From JBEGTT01 sp041179245 (GTDB lineage Bacteria > Pseudomonadota > Gammaproteobacteria > Burkholderiales > Rhodocyclaceae), in NCBI GenBank assembly GCA_041179245.1, contig JBEGTT010000062.1, positions 1-10,982 on the forward strand: DNA of 10,982 nt, given 5' to 3'. The position numbers and the translations under genes are program-made. The stretch's first letter is position 1. The number at the start of each line of letters is the position of its first letter. Shown here in pieces: positions 1-6,321 of this stretch. Under the pieces are notes generated by a model. It was not told the origin of the DNA and made no database searches. It saw nothing but the letters and a program-made list of their open reading frames with translations.

Positions 1-3000
1 GCCGCCGGTCAGAGTTTCAACAGCAGAAACCCTGATGGTATTGCCTTCATCGCCGAGCGTAATAGCATCGTTGCCAGTACTACCAATCAGAGTTTCAGCA
101 CCAGAAATCGTTGTCACGTTACCGGCGTCGCCAAAAAGCTTCACGGCATCGTTACCTTTACTCCCTACGAAGGTTTCAATACCCGAAATCCACAGCGTCG
201 TATCTTTTTTACCTACTATCGTTACTTTGTCGTTGACCGTATTACCCGTTACCCGGGTGACACCGGAAACCTGAATATTATTACTTTCCCCCGTCAGAAC
301 AAGCTGAAGCACTCCCTTAGGCCTATCCGGCGCCAAATAGTAAACAGCCTCGATCCCAGAAACCGAGAGAGTTTGCACTTCGCTTTCAGTAACGCTAATC
401 ACATCATTTCCAGTACCGCCCGTTAGGGTTTCGATATTGGAAATAGTCAAGACATTTCCGTCATTGTTGTCTAACGTAATGACATCGTTGCCAGCACCAC
501 CAATCAGAGTTTCAATACCAGAAATGGTCAAGGTGTTGCCATTTTTGCCGAGGGTAATCACATCATTTCCCGTGCCGCCGGTCAGGGTTTCAATCTTTGA
601 AACGGTCATTGTGTTGCCCTTATTTCCAAGGGTCACAACATCGTTGCCGGAACCCCCGGTCAAGGTATCAATGGCCTCACGGATGAAGATTGTATTGCTG
701 TCATCCCCCAAGGTAATTACATCATTTCCCGTGCCACCGACCAAGGTTTCAATCTTTGAAACGGTCATTGTGTTGCCTTTATTTCCAAGGATCACAGAAT
801 CGCTACCAGCTCCACCCGTTAGGGTATCAATCCCTAGCATAGTGACGGCATTACCCCCATCACCTAAGGTGATGACATCTTGCCCACTACCCCCAATCAG
901 GGTTGCTACCCCGGATATTTTCATCGTATTACCAACATCAAGAAGACGAACCAAGTATTTTCCCGATGAGTCAGTCAACTCTTCAATGCCAGAAATATAG
1001 ACCTGCGGGGAGCTGCCCTTGTTAGCACTATCGTCCAGTTCCAGCGTGACCACATCGTTTCCATTGCTACCGGTGATGGTTTCTACATTCAGAACCCTTG
1101 TCGTGTTTCCGGCTACCAGTAGCGCCAGATCATTCCCCTCTCCGCCGTCAAGCGTGTCATTCCCACCCCCGCCGTTCAGGGTGTCATTTTCCGCAAGCCC
1201 CTGAATTAACTGGCTATCTTGATCGCCTAGCAGGGGTGGTGTCGTGGATGGCCCATCTGCGTTTTTGGTGCCGATAAGAGTGGGGCCAGCAATTACGCTA
1301 ATCACGCCATTCGTCAGCGTCCATTTACGCAGACTACCGGGCAAAGCCGTTGCCGCATTTGCGCCAGCAATCTGTACGGCTTCGTAACTACCAATCTCTG
1401 TTGCAGTGCTCCCTTGAGCGCTGGTTTCATAAACCAGATATTGCTTGTTATCTACCGTGGCAACAAAGGCATCAAAGCCATCGGTCAGCGTCAGTCCGGT
1501 ACCGGTGAGTGATGTGGCTTTGGTGGAGTTAGTGTTGATGAAATTCAGCGTTCCACCATTGATATCAGACAGGTCAATGGCGTCGCCAATCGCTAAGTCT
1601 GTAATGACATCAATATGGGTGGCTGGGGAATCGCCTGCGGCAAATTTGAAAACATCGTTTCCGGTGCCGCCAGTCAGGGAGTCTGCCCCCGCACCGCCAA
1701 CCAGTGTGTCATTGCCTGTGCTGCCGACTAGCGTGTCATCAAGTGCAGAGCCTGTCAGGGTAGTGGCTGAGTTTGCAGTGGTACCGGTGTTGGTTATTTT
1801 GTAACCTTTACTGCCCCCTGCGGCGGAAAGATTTACGGCCAAACCATTGGTTGAAATATTGACTACCCCGGCATTTGTCGTTGCTGATGTGGTGGTAAAG
1901 GCCATGGCTACCGTGGCATTTGCGGTAGCGCCCGCATTAACGACCAAGACATCGGAACCATTGCCCATGTCAGTGATACTGTTGGTGCCGTAAGCAATAT
2001 TGAAGGTGTCGTTACCGACACCACCACTTAGCGTGTTGCTACCAGACCCGCCGTCGATGGTGTCATCACCAGCACCACCGCCAAGGGTGTCGTTGCCGTC
2101 GGCTGTACTGCCGTTAGCATCCTTGGCGAACCCGTAAATTGTGTCATTGTTGACCGTTCCGGTATAACCATCTCCGATCTTCGTTCCATACCAACCGCCG
2201 CCTTTAATAGTGATGGTCGTGTTCATGGGGTCAAGCTCCCACTTGCTCAATGTACCGGGAAGCTCGGCACCCCCAATTTCAAGAACCTTGCCGTTAAACA
2301 CCAGATAGTGTTTGTCATCAACCTTGGCCACGAAAACCCGGTAGCCGCCCGTTGGCGTTGCTGTGACTGAACCGTAAACTTGGGTCTGGTCTAGGAAAGG
2401 CGAATCGGGAAGGCCGTCTGGAATGGTATTCAGGCCATCAAGGCGTCCATAAACGGGGTAGAGGTCAATAACATCCCCAGTGCTTAGATCGGTAATGGCA
2501 TCAGCTTTGCCGATGGAACTCGCCGTATCTGCGCTCCAGAAAGTGAACTGGTCGTTACCACCTCCGCCCGTCAGGGTGTCCACACCTGCGCCACCTTCAA
2601 TGGTGTCGTCACCATCCTTGCCGATAATAATGTTGCTGCCTGTGTTGTTCTCAAATGAGCCAAGCGTTTCAGCAGCATCTGTGCCGGTGATGGTCGTTGT
2701 GTCTTTAACGGTAATCACACCATTGGACATGGTCCAAGCAGGAAGATTTCCGGCGAGGGTTGCATCACCAATCTGTACTGCTTCGTAGCTGCCAATTTTG
2801 CTCGCCGTTCCTGCGGATGTTTCGTAAACCAGATAGTGCTTGTTGCTGACCGTGGCAACAAAGGCATCGAACCCATCGGTTAGCGTGTCAACACTTCGCA
2901 GCCCTTTGCCCGTCAGATCGGTAGCTTCTTTTGAGTTAATGAAATTAATAATGCCGTTGTTAATGCTGGACAAGCTGATTTTGTCGCCAACGGCAAAGTC

Positions 3001-6000
3001 GGTAATGACATCAGTTTTGGCAGCCGATAATGATGACGCGCCTACGGCGAAGACAAATGTATCGCTACCATCTCCACCGGTGAGGGTGTCTGTCCCCGTT
3101 CCACCGGTCAGCGTGTCATTGAGCTTGGAACCCTTCAGGGTGGTTTGGGTTTTAGATTTACTGTCAGCCAATGTATTTGTAACGCTGTAGCCATTACCGC
3201 TTGTTGTCTCAATCGTCGAAAGGTCAACGTTATAACCATTGGTGCTGATGTTAACCGTGCCCGCGTTGGTGCTGGTTGCGCCTGCGGTCCACGCTGCGGA
3301 TAGCGTGGCAGTCGCGGTGGCATCGCTGTTGACTTGAAGAATATCGCCGGTATTCAGGCTTTTAAGGGTGTCCGTGCCGCCACTTATCACGAAGGTATCA
3401 TTCCCCGCGCCACCGGTAATCGTGTCATTCAAGCCAGAACCGGTGATCGTGGTTGCGGTGCCCGTGTTGGTGATGCTGTAACCCTTGCTGCCGCCCGTAA
3501 TGGCCGACAGGTCAACTGCACAACCATTGGCGGTGATGCTAACCGTACCTGCATTGGTGCTGCCTGCGGTAGCGGCCAAAGCTGCCGCTAGGGAGATGGT
3601 GGCCGTTGCCCCGCTGCTGACCTGGATAACGTCCCCGGTGTTGAAATCCATGATGGTGCTGTTGCCGGACGGCACGATAAAGGTATCGTTACCGCCCGCA
3701 CTGAGTATCGTGTCGTTGTCTGAACCACCGTACAGCGTGTCGTTGCCACCACCACCGTTAATGGTGTCATTGCTGGCCAAGCCCAGCACTAGCTCATTTT
3801 CGGATGTTCCAGCCACTAGAGAATCTGAATTTTGGGTTCCTTCAATACGGATTTTGCGGTTGATGTTGAGGGTACGACCATCGCTGATGGTCCAAGCACT
3901 TAAATCGCCAGGCAGGGTAGCACCTGCAATCTCAATGACCTCGCAAGAGGTGCCGAGGCTGTTTTTTGTCGGATTTGTGACTTCATAAACTAAATAGTGC
4001 TTGCTCCCCACCTTGGCCACAAACATATCGTAATCGTCGGATAACAATCCGTTTGGCATGTTGCTGCCCTTGAGATCGGTCGCCACTACCGAAGTAATTA
4101 GATTGTATTTTGGCGCCAGGAACATAAATGAGATCCCGATTTTGTCGCCAACGGACAAGTCGGTAATGACATTGGTTGAGTTGGTGTTGACGACGTTGCC
4201 AATAAAAGCAAAGGAATCGTTACCCGCTCCCCCAGTCAGGGTATGGCTGGTAGTGACTGAACTGCTCAAATAGTCGTTTCCAGCCCCGCCATATAAGCGG
4301 GCGTTATTGGTAGCAACCCACCCTGCCAGCGTGTCATCGCCGGCCCCGCCGTAGAGCGTGTCATTTCCGGCCCCGCCCACGAGAAAGTCATTGCCGGCCC
4401 CGCCCACGAGAAGGTCATTGCCAGTACCGCCGGTAAGGTAGTCGCTGCCGGCCTCACCGAACAGGGTGTCATTACCAGTGCCGGCGGTAAGGGTTTCATT
4501 TCCGCCTTGCCCGCGTAGGAAGTCATTTCCTGTTGAGGTGTCAGTCAGTGAGGTGCTTGAGGTGCCGGCCAAAAGAACGTCATAACCGGTCGTGGCCTTT
4601 GTGGCGTCGCTTAATGCGGTTTTGGCCGTGAGGTTGACGGTGTATTGGGTAGCGCTGCCCCCGGTGCTCAAGGTAAACGTGGTGTAGCTGGCATTGGCGT
4701 CAGCCCCCACTACCGGATCGTAAATAAACAACCCATTTTTAATGTCATCTGCCGAAATGATTTGCCCAAGGGTAACCAGCACATCGTCTAGCGTCAGGCT
4801 ACCCTTGCTTGGCAAAGCAGAAATGGTAACTGCCGTGGTGAAATCTGCCGCCGAAAAAATCTTGAAAGTGTTTTGGTCAATACCCACCGTTTTAGCGGTC
4901 ACCTGCAAAAAATTCAGGGTATGGCTGCTAGAATTTGTTGTGCCGTCGCTGACGGTAAAGTCGCAGGAACCAAAGCTGCCAGATATTGCAGATGGGGCAG
5001 GTAAGTAACGAAGGTTTCCGCTAGCCACTTGCGCACTGGTGACGGTGGCGCTTGTGAGCGAACTTACCCAGTTTGTCCCGTTATAAAGCTCTAGCGCACC
5101 TCCAATGGCAGGGGGCATTATGGTCAAACTGATACTGTCCCCGTCCGCATCACTGATGCCAAAATCGCTCAGCGATAAAACGCGATACGTACTGGCTACA
5201 ACGCCGACCAAGCCGCTAGTCGCGGTGGGGGCGTGGTTAAACGTTATCGATTTGTCAGCGGATGACAACGAGCCATCGGATACCGTAAAAGAGAAATTGC
5301 CACGGCTGCTGCCACTGGCTGCAGGGGTGTAGACCAATTTACCCGCATCAATGTCTGCCTTGGTGATCTGCTGCGATACCGTAACGGCAGTTCCGTTGTA
5401 GGTCAGGGTTCCGACCATAGGCAACGCCGTCACGGTCAAGCTGCTCATGATCGTGCTTTCTGGATCGGAATAACCCAGATTGGCGTAGGTAATGCTCAGG
5501 GGGGTAACGCCAGAAACCGTTTGCGTGCTACTGGTTGCTGAAGGTGCTGTATTTGACGGGGCGCTATCTCCACCCCCGCCGCCTCCGCCGTAATAACTCA
5601 ATGCGCCAACCCATTCTGGCTGATTAATGGCCCGAGCTACTGCCTTGGGGGCGTAATCCAGTACCCAGCTAGCACCTTTGCTAGCATGGCCCACCGGGTG
5701 TTTAGCAGCAGCGACACGACAACCCGTTGCATCAATCAAACTGTCTACTAGGTGTGTCCCCTCTACGTCACTGGCAACATCACAGCCGTAAATCAGCCAT
5801 TCACCGTCTTCAGCAAGCGCATTGCTGATGGCTTCTAGCGTGGCGCGATGGTTGTTTAAGCTTGCCCGGTCTAACGTGCTATTGCCGATGAATACCTTGC
5901 CGGGTGCCCCGTGGGTAATCAGGTGTAATGCGGCCAATCCATGATGTCCGGCTAACGCTTCTTCCAACTGGGTAAAACCATCACGCTCGGGAGAGAGCAA

Positions 6001-6102
6001 TACGACATCGGCCTGTGCGGGCAAGCCCGCCAACAACGTGTGAAGGTCCGGCAGGGAAGCGTCAATCAGGGCTAGCGTGTTGGTAAGGGCAGTGAAGGTC
6101 AT
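1..6102 (-). CDS. Giant RTX protein with N-terminal DUF4347 and cadherin-like repeats (3' end outside window)
   Basis: The frame is open for exactly 2034 codons from the ATG at 6102-6100 to base 1, with no stop, so the protein is larger than 2034 residues and its C-terminal secretion signal is not visible. In order: DUF4347 (residues about 1-165, with LITHG and IYGCDVA); a run of seven glycines (172-178); three cadherin-like repeats (about 186-495); RTX nonapeptide blocks (GGxGNDxLx) from about 515 to 1663, alternating with duplicated spacer modules A and B; then a 26-27-residue solenoid from about 1673. There is no Sec signal peptide, as expected for type I secretion. Large proteins of this family are usually secreted adhesins or surface-layer proteins that fold on binding Ca2+; an adhesin role here is inference. 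The start is firm: no ATG, GTG or TTG lies between it and an in-frame stop at 6183-6181. It has no Shine-Dalgarno sequence, and the bases before it are pyrimidine-rich. The gene is divergent from the U32-like/regulator operon. Confidence 0.93.
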   Translation of the reverse strand, partial: MTFTALTNTLALIDASLPDLHTLLAGLPAQADVVLLSPERDGFTQLEEALAGHHGLAALHLITHGAPGKVFIGNSTLDRASLNNHRATLEAISNALAEDGEWLIYGCDVASDVEGTHLVDSLIDATGCRVAAAKHPVGHASKGASWVLDYAPKAVARAINQPEWVGALSYYGGGGGGGDSAPSNTAPSATSSTQTVSGVTPLSITYANLGYSDPESTIMSSLTVTALPMVGTLTYNGTAVTVSQQITKADIDAGKLVYTPAASGSSRGNFSFTVSDGSLSSADKSITFNHAPTATSGLVGVVASTYRVLSLSDFGISDADGDSISLTIMPPAIGGALELYNGTNWVSSLTSATVTSAQVASGNLRYLPAPSAISGSFGSCDFTVSDGTTNSSSHTLNFLQVTAKTVGIDQNTFKIFSAADFTTAVTISALPSKGSLTLDDVLVTLGQIISADDIKNGLFIYDPVVGADANASYTTFTLSTGGSATQYTVNLTAKTALSDATKATTGYDVLLAGTSSTSLTDTSTGNDFLRGQGGNETLTAGTGNDTLFGEAGSDYLTGGTGNDLLVGGAGNDFLVGGAGNDTLYGGAGDDTLAGWVATNNARLYGGAGNDYLSSSVTTSHTLTGGAGNDSFAFIGNVVNTNSTNVITDLSVGDKIGISFMFLAPKYNLITSVVATDLKGSNMPNGLLSDDYDMFVAKVGSKHYLVYEVTNPTKNSLGTSCEVIEIAGATLPGDLSAWTISDGRTLNINRKIRIEGTQNSDSLVAGTSENELVLGLASNDTINGGGGNDTLYGGSDNDTILSAGGNDTFIVPSGNSTIMDFNTGDVIQVSSGATATISLAAALAATAGSTNAGTVSITANGCAVDLSAITGGSKGYSITNTGTATTITGSGLNDTITGGAGNDTFVISGGTDTLKSLNTGDILQVNSDATATATLSAAWTAGATSTNAGTVNISTNGYNVDLSTIETTSGNGYSVTNTLADSKSKTQTTLKGSKLNDTLTGGTGTDTLTGGDGSDTFVFAVGASSLSAAKTDVITDFAVGDKISLSSINNGIINFINSKEATDLTGKGLRSVDTLTDGFDAFVATVSNKHYLVYETSAGTASKIGSYEAVQIGDATLAGNLPAWTMSNGVITVKDTTTITGTDAAETLGSFENNTGSNIIIGKDGDDTIEGGAGVDTLTGGGGNDQFTFWSADTASSIGKADAITDLSTGDVIDLYPVYGRLDGLNTIPDGLPDSPFLDQTQVYGSVTATPTGGYRVFVAKVDDKHYLVFNGKVLEIGGAELPGTLSKWELDPMNTTITIKGGGWYGTKIGDGYTGTVNNDTIYGFAKDANGSTADGNDTLGGGAGDDTIDGGSGSNTLSGGVGNDTFNIAYGTNSITDMGNGSDVLVVNAGATANATVAMAFTTTSATTNAGVVNISTNGLAVNLSAAGGSKGYKITNTGTTANSATTLTGSALDDTLVGSTGNDTLVGGAGADSLTGGTGNDVFKFAAGDSPATHIDVITDLAIGDAIDLSDINGGTLNFINTNSTKATSLTGTGLTLTDGFDAFVATVDNKQYLVYETSAQGSTATEIGSYEAVQIAGANAATALPGSLRKWTLTNGVISVIAGPTLIGTKNADGPSTTPPLLGDQDSQLIQGLAENDTLNGGGGNDTLDGGEGNDLALLVAGNTTRVLNVETITGSNGNDVVTLELDDSANKGSSPQVYISGIEELTDSSGKYLVRLLDVGNTMKISGVATLIGGSGQDVITLGDGGNAVTMLGIDTLTGGAGSDSVILGNKGNTMTVSKIETLVGGTGNDVITLGDDSNTIFIREAIDTLTGGSGNDVVTLGNKGNTMTVSKIETLTGGTGNDVITLGKNGNTLTISGIETLIGGAGNDVITLDNNDGNVLTISNIETLTGGTGNDVISVTESEVQTLSVSGIEAVYYLAPDRPKGVLQLVLTGESNNIQVSGVTRVTGNTVNDKVTIVGKKDTTLWISGIETFVGSKGNDAVKLFGDAGNVTTISGAETLIGSTGNDAITLGDEGNTIRVSAVETLTGG
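561..637 (-). repeat. Near-identical DNA repeat, copy 1 (partner at 720-796)
   Basis: These 77 bases differ from 720-796 at only about six positions. The offset is exactly 159 bases, or 53 residues, which is one 26- plus one 27-residue solenoid unit. Both copies encode the segment NKGNTMTVSKIETL. A duplication of a two-unit block, or recent gene conversion, would explain this. The frame is preserved. Confidence 0.8.
720..796 (-). repeat. Near-identical DNA repeat, copy 2 (partner at 561-637)
   Basis: This is the second copy of the solenoid-unit DNA repeat, 159 bases from the first. The differences are mostly transitions at third codon positions. It lies inside the giant RTX frame and has no sign of independent function. 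Confidence 0.8.
1290..4185 (-). repeat. Mosaic of duplicated spacer modules A (x4) and B (x3) between RTX blocks
   Basis: Two non-RTX modules recur. Module A is about 110 residues: VITDLxxGDxIxLS, then FDAFVATVxNKHYLVYE, then (SYEAVQ)IxxAxLPGxLxxWTxxNGxIxV. It occurs at about 4185-3855, 3025-2700, 2525-2200 and 1620-1290. Module B is about 60 residues: TATxxxA, STNAGTVNISTNGxxVDLS, GxxKGYxITNT. It occurs at about 3640-3460, 3340-3160 and 1985-1800. The order from the N-terminus is A1-B1-B2-A2-A3-B3-A4, with short RTX blocks between most modules. The pairs B2-A2 and B3-A4 look like copies of one composite unit about 1.4 kb apart. Boundaries are estimated by eye. Confidence 0.8.
4205..4557 (-). 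repeat. First and densest RTX calcium-binding block
   Basis: Residues about 516-633 carry around nine nonapeptide-like units in near-tandem order, for example GGTGNDLLV, GGAGNDFLV, GGAGNDTLY and GGAGDDTLA. This is the longest run of consecutive canonical RTX units in the protein. Two adjacent units at about 4373-4426 are almost identical at DNA level (repeated GGCGGGGCCGG...GACnnnCTCGTG on the minus strand), suggesting recent slippage or duplication. RTX units bind Ca2+ and form a parallel beta roll after secretion. Confidence 0.88.
4612..5545 (-). other. Three tandem cadherin-like repeats in the giant RTX protein
   Basis: Residues about 186-288, 289-398 and 399-495 share one pattern: a leading strand, a segment such as LGYSDPES or FGISDADGD, a middle segment of the type GTLTYNG or GALELYNG, then xITxADIxxGxLxYxP, and in the first two repeats a closing FSFTVSDG or CDFTVSDG. 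The pattern fits bacterial cadherin-like/CSPG repeats. The third copy is the most diverged: it keeps KGSLTLDD and IISADDIKNGLFIYDP but lacks the FTVSDG signature. These repeats probably act as a stalk, perhaps Ca2+-stiffened, between the DUF4347 domain and the RTX region. Boundaries are approximate. Confidence 0.7.
5608..6102 (-). other. DUF4347 domain of the giant RTX protein
   Basis: Residues 1-165 match the pattern I know for DUF4347: a short strand, the segment LPDLHTLLAGLP, a strand ending LLSPERDG, HLITHGAPG around His64, and WLIYGCDVAS around Cys107. This domain is typically found once, at the N-terminus of giant RTX or cadherin-repeat proteins. Its function is not established to my knowledge. 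The His-Gly and Gly-Cys pair, each after a hydrophobic strand, resembles the catalytic dyad layout of clan CD cysteine peptidases such as caspases and gingipains; that is inference. Confidence 0.85.
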
Positions 6103-6193
6103 GGAAGACTCGCGAAGGGGGGAAAAGGAGAAAGTGGCAATTAACCGTGTTAGTAGTAGGGGCGTAGCAGGGGTGGAATTTTAGGCGTAAATA

Positions 6194-6222
6194 AAAATAG
6201 CTCCAGTGACATTTGATTGCAA
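6194..6222 (-). promoter_or_regulatory. Candidate sigma-70 promoter of the giant RTX gene
   Basis: Read on the minus strand, TTGCAA (6222-6217) is followed by exactly 17 bases and then TATTTT (6199-6194). This is a reasonable -35/-10 pair for a housekeeping sigma factor. Transcription would start near 6187, giving an untranslated leader of about 85 bases. The -35 hexamer lies inside the palindrome at 6214-6234. Confidence 0.5.
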
Positions 6223-6234
6223 TTCTTGCAATCA
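6214..6234. promoter_or_regulatory. 21-bp palindrome, candidate operator in the divergent intergenic region
   Basis: Perfect 9-bp arms, TGATTGCAA and TTGCAATCA, are separated by three bases (TTC). The same bases can be read as a direct repeat of TTGCAAT with a 9-bp step (6217-6223 and 6226-6232), close to the spacing of tandem half-sites used by OmpR-type winged-helix regulators. It overlaps the -35 of the leftward promoter candidate and lies just upstream of the rightward one. There is no adjacent T tract, so it is not a terminator. The natural candidate to bind it is the regulator encoded at 7656-8453; this is inference. Confidence 0.5.
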
Positions 6235-6249
6235 TGCGAAAATCACGGG

Positions 6250-6280
6250 TTGCCATTAGATTTAACGCCCCCTTTATGCT
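6250..6280 (+). promoter_or_regulatory. Weak candidate promoter for the U32-like/regulator operon
   Basis: TTGCCA at 6250-6255 and TATGCT at 6275-6280 are separated by 19 bases, longer than the ideal 17. An alternative -10, TAAATA preceded by TGC, overlaps it from 6280 but has no well-placed -35. It lies about 40 bases upstream of the preferred start and next to the palindrome at 6214-6234. Confidence 0.3.
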
Positions 6281-6307
6281 AAATATGGCCGCCCAACATG
6301 GGTATTC

Positions 6308-6313
6308 AAAGGA
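6308..6313 (+). promoter_or_regulatory. Ribosome binding site that selects the GTG start at 6322
   Basis: AAAGGA ends eight bases before the GTG at 6322-6324. The in-frame ATG at 6298 has only GC-rich sequence upstream and no Shine-Dalgarno match, and this site would lie inside that longer frame. This favours the GTG. Confidence 0.6.
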
Positions 6314-6321
6314 ACTGCATC

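Larger units (their letters stand above)
1..1086 (-). repeat. 26-27-residue IETLxGGxGNDxI solenoid repeats
   Basis: From residue 1673 to the window edge the protein changes to a longer period. Each unit is about I-E-T-L-x-G-G-x-G-N-D-V-I-T-L-G-x-x-G-N-T-x-T-(I/V)-S-x, mostly 26 or 27 residues. I count about 13 complete units plus one cut by the window edge. Each contains one RTX-like GGxGNDxI followed by a second strand pair, so this should be a wider beta solenoid than the plain nonapeptide roll. Several units near both ends have lost the GGxGND core (for example IEELTDSSGKYLVRL and IEAVYYLAPD) while keeping the strand pattern. Confidence 0.85.

Noticed and set aside
1..1086. CRISPR-like or tandem DNA array
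   Set aside because: The periodicity of about 78-81 bases is imperfect and keeps a reading frame. It is explained by protein repeats, with no constant repeat and unique-spacer pattern.
35..5332. Many plus-strand open frames of 60-190 residues rich in Ser, Pro, Leu and Val (for example 437-1000, 1445-1804, 3485-3988)
   Set aside because: They are antisense shadows of the giant minus-strand RTX frame. Their repeated LPxPPVRVSIPE-like pattern is the complement of codons for GGTGND and IETL. They have no consistent ribosome binding sites, while the minus strand is open for 2034 codons.
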